DNA of 64,000 bases from Chitinimonas arctica. GTDB lineage: Bacteria; Pseudomonadota; Gammaproteobacteria; Burkholderiales; Chitinimonadaceae. The notes under the pieces are model-generated. The model made no database searches and had not been told where the DNA came from. It saw only the letters and a list, made by a program, of their open reading frames with translations. How positions within the stretch are numbered: the stretch's first letter is position 1; every line of letters begins with the position of its first letter. The translations under genes and the position numbers were made by a program. Shown here piece after piece: positions 8,088 through 15,610 of this stretch. The stretch is taken from positions 4,402,001 through 4,466,000 of the forward strand of contig NZ_CP041730.1 in NCBI RefSeq assembly GCF_007431345.1, written 5' to 3'.

Positions 8088-9332
8088 ATGAACGACAGAC
8101 TCCGAGAAACCCAGACCACCCCCATCGGTCTGGCCGAACTGCTGGCGCAATATCAGCCCGGTTCCACCTTGTTCGCTTCACCGCGCCGCAGCCTGCTGGC
8201 GCACGGTATCGAGGCGGTGCTGCCGGCATGTCGCAAGGACCAACTCGCGGCGCGGGCCGCCGCCATGCTGGAGGAGGCGCGCAAACATAGTTGGCACTTG
8301 CCGGTGTTGATGGGGGCGGTGCCTTTTCAGGCCGATGCGCCGGCGCGGCTGGTCTTGCCTGGCCAGGTCTACCTGGGGGCGGGTGCGGCGGGGCAAGTGC
8401 TGCAGACGGTGGCGATGCCGGTTTCCGCCAAGGGCATGCCGGCCGTGCTGCGAATGGAGCCGACGCCGGATGAATATCGCCGCAACGTGGCGCTGGCGCT
8501 GAGCCGCATTGCCGAAAACGATATGGAGAAGGTGGTGCTGTCACGTTCGCTGACGCTTGCCGCCAGCGTGGATGTGGCAACCCTGCTCCAACGCCTGGCC
8601 AGCCGCAACGCCCACGGCTATACCTTTGCCGTCGATCTCCCCGGTATGGCCGGCGAACGCCGCACCCTGCTGGGCGCCAGTCCGGAACTGCTGCTGGCGC
8701 GCCATGGCCGCGAGGTGTCTTCGCATCCCTTGGCCGGTTCCATTCCCCGCAGCGCCGATCCGGTCGAAGATCAGCGCCGGGCCCAGGGCCTGTTGCAATC
8801 GGAAAAAGACCTGCATGAACACGCCCTGGTGGTGGATGCGGTAGCCGACGCGCTGCGGCCCTATTGCCGTGGCCTGCACGTGCCGGCCGCGCCCAGCCTG
8901 GTCGCCACGCCCACCATGTGGCACCTGGGCACCGAAGTGCGCGGCGAACTGGACGATCCGGCCACGAGCTCGCTGACCCTGGCCCTGGCCTTGCACCCCA
9001 CGCCGGCCGTTTGCGGTCACCCGACCCAAGCCGCGCATCGCTTTATCGACGAGCAGGAAGGATTCGACCGGAGTTTCTTTACCGGCCTGGTGGGCTGGTG
9101 CGATGCCAATGGCGACGGCGAATGGGCGGTGACCATACGCTGCGCCGAAGTCGGCGAGCAGACCGCTACGCTGTATGCCGGTGCCGGCGTGGTAGCCGGC
9201 TCCGACCCGGAGCTGGAATTGCGCGAAACCGCCGGTAAGCTGCGGACCATGCTCAATGCCATGGGTTTGGAAATGATCGAGCTGGACAAGAACCTGGGCG
9301 ACCTGGTCGGCGCAGTGGAGCAAGGCGCATGA
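8088..9332 (+). CDS. entC: Isochorismate synthase
   Basis: A 414-residue chorismate-utilising enzyme (EntC/DhbC/MenF family) that converts chorismate to isochorismate, the first committed step to 2,3-dihydroxybenzoate. Conserved segments: ENDMEKVVLSRS, TLLGASPELLLAR, HPLAGSIPRS, SEKDLHEHALVV, PTMWHLGTEVRG, and LHPTPAVCGHPTQAA with the Mg-binding Glu-rich C-terminus. The length agrees with EntC (about 390) plus a short extension. ATG 8088 has AGGA upstream. Its stop codon overlaps the entE start (ATGA at 9329-9332), indicating translational coupling. It is the first gene of the catechol operon and lies downstream of the Fur-box-like site. Confidence 0.95.
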   Translation: MNDRLRETQTTPIGLAELLAQYQPGSTLFASPRRSLLAHGIEAVLPACRKDQLAARAAAMLEEARKHSWHLPVLMGAVPFQADAPARLVLPGQVYLGAGAAGQVLQTVAMPVSAKGMPAVLRMEPTPDEYRRNVALALSRIAENDMEKVVLSRSLTLAASVDVATLLQRLASRNAHGYTFAVDLPGMAGERRTLLGASPELLLARHGREVSSHPLAGSIPRSADPVEDQRRAQGLLQSEKDLHEHALVVDAVADALRPYCRGLHVPAAPSLVATPTMWHLGTEVRGELDDPATSSLTLALALHPTPAVCGHPTQAAHRFIDEQEGFDRSFFTGLVGWCDANGDGEWAVTIRCAEVGEQTATLYAGAGVVAGSDPELELRETAGKLRTMLNAMGLEMIELDKNLGDLVGAVEQGA

Positions 9333-10954
9333 GCAACTCGCACCTGCATGGATTCACCCCCTGGCCGGCCGACTTCGCCGAACGTTACCGCGCTGCCGGC
9401 TACTGGCAGGGCCAGACCTTGGGCGGCATGTTGCGCGAGCAGGCGGCTGCCCGGCCGGAACGGCTGGCCCTGGTCTGTGGTACCCGGCGCTGGAGCTATG
9501 CCGAGCTGGATAGGCGCAGCGATCAATTGGCGGCCGGCTTTGCCCGACTGGGACTCGGGCCGCAGGACCGGGTGGTGGTGCAACTGCCCAATATGGCCGA
9601 GTTTTTCGCGGTTTGCTTTGCCTTGTTCCGACTGGGCGCCATTCCGGTTTTCGCCTTGCCTGCCCACCGTCGCGCCGAGTTGAGCCACTTCTGCTCCTTT
9701 GCCGCCGCCCGCGCCTATGTGATCGCCGACCAGGACGGTGGCTTCGATTACCGTGGCCTGGCCCGCGAGATCCGGGCCGAGCAGCCCGAGCTACAGGTGG
9801 TGGTCGTCGGCGATGCGGCCGAGTTCACCGCGCTGGACTCGCTCTACGGTACGCCGCGCGCACTGCCCGAGCCGGATGCCGGGCAGGTGGCATTCCTGCA
9901 GTTGTCGGGCGGCAGTACCGGCCTGCCCAAGCTGATTCCCCGGACCCATGACGACTATCTATACAGCGTACGGGCCAGTGCCGATATCTGCGGTTTGAGC
10001 GAGCAGAGTGTCTATCTGTGCGCGTTGCCGGTGGCGCACAACTTTCCGCTGAGTTCGCCCGGCAGCCTGGGCGTCTTTTATGCCGGCGGTTGCGTGGTGC
10101 TGGCACGCCGGCCCAGCCCGGACGATGTGTTTCCGCTGATCGCGGCCGAGCGGGTCACCCTGACCGCCCTGGTGCCACCCTTGGCCATGGTCTGGCTGGA
10201 CGCCGCCGCCAGCCGCCGTTTCGATCTGAGCAGCCTGAGCTTGCTGCAGGTCGGTGGCGCCCGACTGAGCGACGAAGCCGCCGCCCGGGTCCGGCCTATC
10301 CTGGGCTGTGCCTTGCAGCAGGTATTCGGCATGGCCGAAGGCCTGGTCAATTACACCCGCGACGACGATCCGGACGCGCTGGTGGTCGGTAGCCAAGGCC
10401 GGCCCATCTCGCCGGACGATGAAGTGCGGGTGGTCGATGACGAAGACCTGCCGGTGCCGGCCGGGGAGGTGGGACACCTGCTGACGCGCGGACCCTACAC
10501 CATCCGTGGCTACTATCTGGCGGAGGAACACAACGCCCGCGCCTTTACCAGCGATGGTTTCTACCGCACCGGCGATATGGTGCGGCAATTGCCCACGGGC
10601 CACCTGGTGGTGGAAGGCCGCGCCAAGGACCAGATCAACCGTGGCGGCGACAAGGTGGCGGCCGAGGAAGTGGAAAACCACCTGTTGGCCCACCCGGCTG
10701 TCCACGACGTCGCCTTGGTCGCCATGCCGGATGCCTATCTCGGTGAACGCAGCTGCGCCTTCGTGATCGCCCGTGGCCAGCCGGTCCGCGCTCCCGAGTT
10801 ACTGCGCTTCCTGCGCGAGCGTGGCTTGGCCCAGTACAAGATTCCGGACCGGATCGAATATATCGACCGTTTCCCGCAGACCAGCGTCGGCAAGGTCAAC
10901 AAGCGGGCGCTGCGTGAGCATATTGCCGGTCTGTTGCAGGCGCAGCCGGTCTGA
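9329..10954 (+). CDS. entE: 2,3-dihydroxybenzoate-AMP ligase
   Basis: A 541-residue stand-alone aryl-acid adenylation enzyme. It activates 2,3-dihydroxybenzoate with ATP and loads it onto the carrier domain of EntB. The ATP loop SGGSTGLPK is at 193-201. The aryl-acid family signature HNFPL at 237-241 carries the Asn that contacts the 2-hydroxyl in DhbE/EntE. Later core motifs are QVFGMAEGLVNYTR, YRTGDMVRQ, GRAKDQINRGGDK and the C-terminal GKVNKR with the catalytic Lys. Length matches EntE/DhbE (about 536-540). It is translationally coupled to entC by a four-base overlap. Confidence 0.96.
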   Translation: MSNSHLHGFTPWPADFAERYRAAGYWQGQTLGGMLREQAAARPERLALVCGTRRWSYAELDRRSDQLAAGFARLGLGPQDRVVVQLPNMAEFFAVCFALFRLGAIPVFALPAHRRAELSHFCSFAAARAYVIADQDGGFDYRGLAREIRAEQPELQVVVVGDAAEFTALDSLYGTPRALPEPDAGQVAFLQLSGGSTGLPKLIPRTHDDYLYSVRASADICGLSEQSVYLCALPVAHNFPLSSPGSLGVFYAGGCVVLARRPSPDDVFPLIAAERVTLTALVPPLAMVWLDAAASRRFDLSSLSLLQVGGARLSDEAAARVRPILGCALQQVFGMAEGLVNYTRDDDPDALVVGSQGRPISPDDEVRVVDDEDLPVPAGEVGHLLTRGPYTIRGYYLAEEHNARAFTSDGFYRTGDMVRQLPTGHLVVEGRAKDQINRGGDKVAAEEVENHLLAHPAVHDVALVAMPDAYLGERSCAFVIARGQPVRAPELLRFLRERGLAQYKIPDRIEYIDRFPQTSVGKVNKRALREHIAGLLQAQPV

Positions 10955-10989
10955 TCGACCTTCAATCATTCAAGACGAACACGACACCC

Positions 10990-11874
10990 ATGAGCATCCC
11001 AAGAATCGCCAGCTACCCCATGCCGCTCGCCTCGGCCATGCCCGCCAACCGCGTGAACTGGCGGCCCGACCCGGCCCGCGCCGTCCTGCTGATCCACGAT
11101 ATGCAGGACTATTTCCTGGATTTCTACGCCGTCGATGCGGCGCCGATCCCGCAACTGCTGGACCATATCGGCCAATTGCGCGCCGCCTGCGACAGCGTGG
11201 GCGTACCGGTGGTGTACACCGCCCAGCCCGCCGAGCAGTCCTTGGCCGACCGTGGCCTGCTGACCGACTGGTGGGGCCCCGGCCTCACCGCGCGGCCCGA
11301 GCGCGCCTCGGTGGCGAGCGTGCTGGCGCCCCGGCCGCAGGATACCGTGCTGACCAAATGGCGTTACAGCGCCTTTGTCCGGAGCGACTTGTTGCAGCGT
11401 ATGCAGGCGCAAGGCCGCGACCAGTTGATCGTCTGCGGCGTATACGCCCACATCGGTTGCATGCTGACGGCGGCCGATGCCTTTATGAACGATATCCAGC
11501 CATTCTTCGCGGGCGATGCCCTGGCCGATTTCTCGCCCGAGCAGCATGCCATGGCGCTGGACTACGTTGCCCAGCGTTGCGGCGTGGTGGACAGTAGCGC
11601 TGCGCTGATCGAATCGTTGCGCCCGGCGCCGCGCCTGCCCGCCAGCCAGGCGGCCCTGCAAGCCGAAGTCGCGGCGATACTGCAGGTGCCGGTAGGCGAT
11701 CTGATGGCCGACGACAACCTGATGTATTGCGGCCTGGATTCGATCCGCCTGATGAGCTTGGTGGAACGCTGGCGCCGTGCCGGTGCCACGGCCACCTTCG
11801 TCGAACTGGCCGAACGTCCGACCCTGGCGGATTGGTGGGAGCTGCTCGCACCCGCGCTGCGGGGCCAGGAGTAG
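10990..11874 (+). CDS. entB: Isochorismatase with aryl carrier domain
   Basis: A 294-residue bifunctional protein. Residues 1-205 form the isochorismatase domain, which cleaves isochorismate to 2,3-dihydro-2,3-dihydroxybenzoate and pyruvate; motifs are LLIHDMQDYFLDFY (Asp37), VLTKWRYSAF (Lys123) and CGVYAHIGCMLTAADAF. Residues 220-290 are an aryl carrier protein domain with CGLDSIRLM, where Ser251 is the expected phosphopantetheine attachment site. The carrier domain is the point of hand-over to an NRPS, yet none is encoded in this window. Organisation and length match E. coli EntB (285 aa). Confidence 0.96.
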   Translation: MSIPRIASYPMPLASAMPANRVNWRPDPARAVLLIHDMQDYFLDFYAVDAAPIPQLLDHIGQLRAACDSVGVPVVYTAQPAEQSLADRGLLTDWWGPGLTARPERASVASVLAPRPQDTVLTKWRYSAFVRSDLLQRMQAQGRDQLIVCGVYAHIGCMLTAADAFMNDIQPFFAGDALADFSPEQHAMALDYVAQRCGVVDSSAALIESLRPAPRLPASQAALQAEVAAILQVPVGDLMADDNLMYCGLDSIRLMSLVERWRRAGATATFVELAERPTLADWWELLAPALRGQE

Positions 11875-11877
11875 GCG

Positions 11878-12723
11878 GTGGCGAATACTTCCCGTGTCCG
11901 TCCCCGCCCGCATTTGCTGCGGGTCCGCCGCATTCGCCAGCTCAGTCCGCAAATGCGCCGTATTACCCTGGTAGGCGAGGGCTTGGCCGGTTTTCCGGCG
12001 GACTGCGAAGGCGCCCATATCAAGCTGATGCTGGCCCGCCCGCACCAGGCCGATCCGCTGCTGCCCGTGCCGGGGCCGGAAGGCCTGGTCTGGCCGGCAG
12101 CGGAGGACAAACCCATCACCCGCACCTATACGGTGGCCCGTTTCGACAGCTTGACCGGCGAAATGGATGTGGATTTCGTACTGCATGGCGATGATGGACC
12201 CGCCTCGCGCTGGGCCAGCGCGGCCCAGGCCGGCGACAGTATCGGCCTGGCCGGTCCCAGCGGCCCGGCCCGCTATCGGCCGGGCGCCGCCTGGTACCTG
12301 CTGCTGGGCGATCCCAGCTCCCTGGCCGCCGTCGCGGCGGTGTTGCGCGCCTTGCCGGAGGATGCGGTCGGCCATGCCCTGATCGAGGTGCCGGCAGCCT
12401 CGGAAATCCAGCCGCTCACGCGGCCGCCGGGGATTAGCTTGCAGTGGCTGTCGCGCGATGGCGCGGCGGCCGCCTCCAGCACCTTGCTACTGACGGCGCT
12501 GCGGCAACTCGATTGGCTCGATGGCATGCCCTCGGTCACCCTGGCCGGCGAAAGCAAGCAGGTGGTGGCCTTGCACGCCCATCTGCTGACCAAGGGCGTA
12601 CCGCGCACTGCCATGTATGCGGTGCCTTACTGGAAGGAACGCTGCGCCGAAGAGGCCTATCAGGAAGAGCGTTACCAGATCATGGACGAGATGGACGAGG
12701 CAGCCGACGCCGTGCGGGTCTAG
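11878..12723 (+). CDS. Siderophore-interacting protein (ViuB-type FAD reductase)
   Basis: A 281-residue protein of the siderophore-interacting (SIP/ViuB) family, cytoplasmic FAD-dependent reductases that release iron from imported ferric siderophores. Family features: RIRQLSPQMRRITLVGEGL at the N-terminus, DKPITRTYTVARFD (FAD-binding RxYT), DFVLHGDDGPASRWA, GDSIGLAGPSGP, LLGDPSSLAAVAA, then AGESKQVVALHAHLL and the typical ending YWKERCAEE. Translation starts at GTG 11878, three bases after the entB stop; AGGAG of the entB end serves as RBS. Presence inside the biosynthetic operon suggests the organism also re-imports the catechol siderophore. Confidence 0.9.
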   Translation: MANTSRVRPRPHLLRVRRIRQLSPQMRRITLVGEGLAGFPADCEGAHIKLMLARPHQADPLLPVPGPEGLVWPAAEDKPITRTYTVARFDSLTGEMDVDFVLHGDDGPASRWASAAQAGDSIGLAGPSGPARYRPGAAWYLLLGDPSSLAAVAAVLRALPEDAVGHALIEVPAASEIQPLTRPPGISLQWLSRDGAAAASSTLLLTALRQLDWLDGMPSVTLAGESKQVVALHAHLLTKGVPRTAMYAVPYWKERCAEEAYQEERYQIMDEMDEAADAVRV

Positions 12724-12754
12724 GCCAGCGGCTGGTCGTTTCAAGGAGCAAAAA

Positions 12755-13534
12755 ATGGAATTTCAAGGCAAGGTCGCGCTGGTTACCGGTGCGGCGCAAG
12801 GCATAGGCGCCTCGGTAGCCATGGCATTGGCACGCGGCGGCGCGGCGGTCGCGGTATTGGACCTGCAGGCCGAGGCGGTGGCGGGCACGGCCGCCGCCTT
12901 GCGCGATCTGGGCCGCCCCGCGCTGGGCTTGGCAGTGGATGTTGCGCGGACCGACGCGGTCGAAGCGGCGGTGGCCCAGGTCGAACAAGAGCTGGGTGCG
13001 ATCGATATCCTGGTCAATGTCGCCGGCTTGCTGCGCATGGGCAACATCCTGACCCTGAGCGACGAGGATTGGGACCGCACTTTCGCGGTCAATGTCGGCG
13101 GCGTGTTCCGCGTCAGCCGCGCGGTGGCGAACCGTATGGCGCCGCGCAAACGCGGCGCCATCGTGACGGTCGGCTCGAACGCCTCGGCTGTGCCGCGCCA
13201 GCAGATGGCCGCCTATGCGGCCTCGAAAGCCGCTTCGGCACACTTCAGCCGCTGCCTTGCGCTGGAAATGGCGCAGCATGGCATACGCTGCAATGTCGTC
13301 TCGCCCGGCTCGACCGACACCGCCATGCAAAGACAGTTGTGGACCAGTCCGGCCAGCGAACAAGCGGTCATTGCCGGCTCGCTGGACAGCTATCGGCTGG
13401 GTATCCCGCTGGGCCGCATCGCCGCGCCGGACGATATCGCCGAGGCGGTGTGCTTTCTTGCCTCCGACCGGGCCCGCCATATCACCATGCAGGATCTTTG
13501 CGTGGATGGGGGCGCAACCCTGGGCGCCAGATAG
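12755..13534 (+). CDS. entA: 2,3-dihydro-2,3-dihydroxybenzoate dehydrogenase
   Basis: A 259-residue classical short-chain dehydrogenase that oxidises 2,3-dihydro-2,3-dihydroxybenzoate to 2,3-dihydroxybenzoate with NAD. The cofactor motif TGAAQGIG is at 11-18, NVAG at 88-91, and the catalytic set is Ser141, Tyr154 and Lys158 (YAASK). The C-terminal ITMQDLCVDGGATLGA is typical of EntA/DhbA. ATG 12755 has AAGGAG seven bases upstream and begins exactly at the SDR start. It closes the operon; an intrinsic terminator follows. The operon context raises confidence over a generic SDR call. Confidence 0.92.
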   Translation: MEFQGKVALVTGAAQGIGASVAMALARGGAAVAVLDLQAEAVAGTAAALRDLGRPALGLAVDVARTDAVEAAVAQVEQELGAIDILVNVAGLLRMGNILTLSDEDWDRTFAVNVGGVFRVSRAVANRMAPRKRGAIVTVGSNASAVPRQQMAAYAASKAASAHFSRCLALEMAQHGIRCNVVSPGSTDTAMQRQLWTSPASEQAVIAGSLDSYRLGIPLGRIAAPDDIAEAVCFLASDRARHITMQDLCVDGGATLGAR

Positions 13535-13554
13535 CGGCTCGCCATATCCCCTCC

Positions 13555-13588
13555 ATGCCGCCGGCCAAAAGCCGGCGGCATTATTTTT
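13555..13588 (+). terminator. Intrinsic terminator of the catechol operon
   Basis: An 11-bp perfect stem (ATGCCGCCGGC at 13555-13565, GCCGGCGGCAT at 13571-13581) with a CAAAA loop is followed by TATTTTTG. It lies 20 bases after the entA stop codon. Confidence 0.9.
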
Positions 13589-13599
13589 GCTCCGCGCGT

Positions 13600-13628
13600 T
13601 TGACAGCGGCCCATAAATGTCCTTTAAA
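13600..13628 (+). promoter_or_regulatory. Sigma-70 promoter upstream of the sigma-54 activator gene
   Basis: A perfect -35 TTGACA (13600-13605), a 17-base spacer and a -10 TTTAAA (13623-13628, four of six) lie about 130 bases before the activator start codon and just after the catechol operon terminator. This gives the activator its own promoter. Confidence 0.6.
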
Positions 13629-13756
13629 AAACAGGGCATTGCTATTGGTCTGAGCCAGGGTACGCCTTGCCGGCTTCGAGCCGGTCAGGTCGTCTACAAA
13701 AAAGTACGGTGCGGAGCCCCAAGCCGCTCACGCCCCGTCAGCGGTATGGAGGAAGT

Positions 13757-14740
13757 ATGGAAGGAATGTCACGCCTGAACCTGGTGGGCTCTTCACCGGC
13801 TTTCCAGCAGGTATTGCGCAGCCTGCACCGCTTGGCGGAAGTGGATGCCACCGTACTGATCGGCGGCGAAACCGGCACAGGCAAGGAGTTGGCGGCACGC
13901 GCCTTGCATTACATCGGCCCGCGCAGCGGCCGGCCATTTATTCCGGTCAATTGCGGCGGCCTGTCGGACAACCTGCTGGAAAGCGAGCTGTTCGGGCACG
14001 AACGCGGCGCCTTTACCGACGCGCGCCGCAGCAATGCCGGCCTGGTCAGCGAAGCGCAAGGCGGCACGCTGTTCCTGGACGAAATCGATACACTCAGCCC
14101 CCGTGGCCAAGGCAGCCTGTTGCGGTTCCTGCAGGACAAGAGTTATCGTCGCGTGGGCGCCAGCAGCCAGAATTACGCCGATGTGCGGGTGGTGGTGGCC
14201 AGCAATGCCGATCTGCAAGCCATGGCGCAGGACAGGCAATTCCGCAAGGACCTCCTGTACCGCCTCAATGTGCTGCATATCCAGATGCCGCCGCTGCGCG
14301 AGCGTCCCGGCGATGCCGTCGAATTGGCCCGCCTGTTTCTGGTGCGACTGTGCAGCCGCTACCAAAAGCCCGACAAATATCTCCACGAGGATGCCTTGAG
14401 CTTTATTCAGCGCTACGACTGGCCCGGCAATGTGCGCGAACTGGAGAACCTGATCCATCGCGACTTCCTGCTGTGCGACGGCGATGCCCTGCGTTGCATC
14501 GACGCTTGCCGGCAGTTGCTCCCGCAAGCATTGAACGGTGCCGATCGCAGTTGCTTCAGCGAGGCCAAGGCCGATGCCATCGCCGACTTCGAACGGCGCT
14601 TTGTGCGCGAGCTGCTGGCACAAGCCGGCGGCAGTATCACCCAAGCGGCCCGGCTCGCCGGCAAGGACAGAAGCGCATTCGGCAAACTGGTGCGCAAGTA
14701 CGGCATTGCCGAACCATTGAACGGGCTGTCGCTGGGTTGA
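13757..14740 (+). CDS. Sigma-54-dependent transcriptional activator without sensor domain
   Basis: A 327-residue enhancer-binding protein made of an AAA+ domain and a Fis-type DNA-binding domain. Walker A is GGETGTGKE (35-43); ESELFGHERGAFTDA is the sigma-54 contact loop (canonical GAFTGA, here GAFTDA); Walker B is LFLDEIDTL; the Arg-finger region is FRKDLLYRLNV; WPGNVRELENLIHR follows. The C-terminal helix-turn-helix reads SITQAARLAGKDRSAFGKLVRKYGI. No receiver, GAF or PAS domain precedes the AAA+ domain, so activity is probably set by its level or by a partner. ATG 13757 is preceded by GGAGGAA. Lying directly upstream of the T6SS genes, it is the likely activator of that cluster (VasH-like role), acting at the sigma-54-like site at 15432. 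Confidence 0.88.
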   Translation: MEGMSRLNLVGSSPAFQQVLRSLHRLAEVDATVLIGGETGTGKELAARALHYIGPRSGRPFIPVNCGGLSDNLLESELFGHERGAFTDARRSNAGLVSEAQGGTLFLDEIDTLSPRGQGSLLRFLQDKSYRRVGASSQNYADVRVVVASNADLQAMAQDRQFRKDLLYRLNVLHIQMPPLRERPGDAVELARLFLVRLCSRYQKPDKYLHEDALSFIQRYDWPGNVRELENLIHRDFLLCDGDALRCIDACRQLLPQALNGADRSCFSEAKADAIADFERRFVRELLAQAGGSITQAARLAGKDRSAFGKLVRKYGIAEPLNGLSLG

Positions 14741-14819
14741 GGCGCCACCGTTCTGCCTCCCTCCCACGGCGCCCGGACGGCTCGCCTGCACGGTTGCTCA
14801 TCCGGTTGGAACCGGCCCG

Positions 14820-15053
14820 ATGAGCGACGACGCCCTGATACAAACCCTGGCGGACGCCATCAGGCGCTATGTGCGGTTGCGGCCCCATGCCGCCGATACG
14901 GTCGAGGGCATCCACCGCTGGTGGATGGACTGGGACGACGGCGAGCAAGCCTGCGAATCGACCGAGCTGGCCTTGCAATGGCTGGCTGCCCAGGGCGAGA
15001 TGGAATGTGTTGTGATGGGTGGGCGGGAGATTTGGCGAGCCACGTCGCGTTGA
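14820..15053 (+). CDS. Small conserved hypothetical protein
   Basis: A 77-residue acidic protein, 79 bases downstream of the sigma-54 activator on the same strand. The middle reads HAADTVEGIHRWWMDWD, and the C-terminal half (TELALQWLAAQGEMECVVMGGREIWRA) has the helix plus beta-hairpin look of a winged-helix fold. I recall similar short proteins near T6SS regulators but cannot name a family. No clear ribosome binding site is visible (GGAACCGGCCCG before the ATG). It may modulate the activator; this is inference from position only. Confidence 0.6.
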   Translation: MSDDALIQTLADAIRRYVRLRPHAADTVEGIHRWWMDWDDGEQACESTELALQWLAAQGEMECVVMGGREIWRATSR

Positions 15054-15403
15054 GCATGCCTGACTTCCGAGGGACTGAAGTCCCCGTAACTTTTCTTCCT
15101 CTCTAGCTGCATTCCTGTTTTCCGACCTACGCCCCTTCGGCTGATCCCCAATCGTATACGTAGTCCAACACGTCTTGCGAGAGCCGGATCGTCAGCGCGA
15201 CCGGCTGCGCGGTAGATATTCGAGATTGCCCCGAGGCAGCGGCAAGCGGATGGGTAGGAAATCACCCGCGCGCGGCCCGATTCTCCCCACCCCCCAGCAC
15301 CTTGCCTGGTGCGGTTCCGTAGTACCTCGTGCGGAAACCAGGCCTTTTCGACGGGTGTTTATTGTCCCGCCCTACCTACTTGGTAAATAGAAATAATCAA
15401 ATA

Positions 15404-15416
15404 AATCAACGATATG
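15404..15416 (+). promoter_or_regulatory. IHF-like site
   Basis: AATCAACGATATG matches the IHF consensus WATCAANNNNTTR except for one base (A for T in the TTR part). It lies in an AT-rich stretch about 16 bases upstream of the -24 element of the candidate sigma-54 promoter, where IHF usually bends DNA to bring the activator to the polymerase. Confidence 0.35.
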
Positions 15417-15431
15417 CGATTGCGTAGCAAC

Positions 15432-15447
15432 TGGCATGCCTCTTGTA
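15432..15447 (+). promoter_or_regulatory. Candidate sigma-54 promoter of the T6SS operon
   Basis: TGGCATGCCTCTTGTA matches the consensus TGGCAC-N5-TTGC at 13 of 15 positions with correct -24/-12 spacing. The GG at -24 is intact and the -12 GC is GT. It lies 164 bases upstream of the sheath gene and downstream of a gene for a sigma-54 activator. Confidence 0.5.
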
Positions 15448-15610
15448 TACATCACCCCGGTCGCAAGCCTGCCCACGCCCTTACGGTCGCTTGCTTGCAC
15501 AGCGTGGTACGGCCGCTTCGTGCGGTATGGCCACCTTTACCAGTCTGGCGCGCCCGTTATGGCCGCGTCGCGCGTGATGTGATGTTTCAGTAAACGGGAG
15601 CGGAGAAACC

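Larger units (their letters stand above)
15054..15610. other. Regulatory intergenic region upstream of the T6SS operon
   Basis: 557 bases without a convincing gene. The left part holds a short minus-strand frame (stop at 15127-15129) encoding PVALTIRLSQDVLDYVYDW, reminiscent of a BrnA-type antitoxin C-terminus but too short to call. The right part is AT-rich at 15380-15420 and carries an IHF-like site and a sigma-54-like promoter, followed by about 160 bases of leader before the fused sheath gene. Confidence 0.5.

Noticed and set aside
10966..12375. 469-codon minus-strand frame opposite entB and the siderophore-interacting protein
   Set aside because: Two well-supported genes lie on the plus strand; the antisense frame has His/Gln/Gly-rich composition and no recognisable domain.
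15127..15264. Short minus-strand frame resembling a BrnA antitoxin C-terminus
   Set aside because: Only about 45 codons between stops, no start codon with RBS and no BrnT-like partner; similarity rests on one short segment.
15488..15535. Imperfect hairpin in the T6SS leader as a riboswitch or attenuator
   Set aside because: Arms pair only partly, no T-run follows and no known riboswitch motif is visible.
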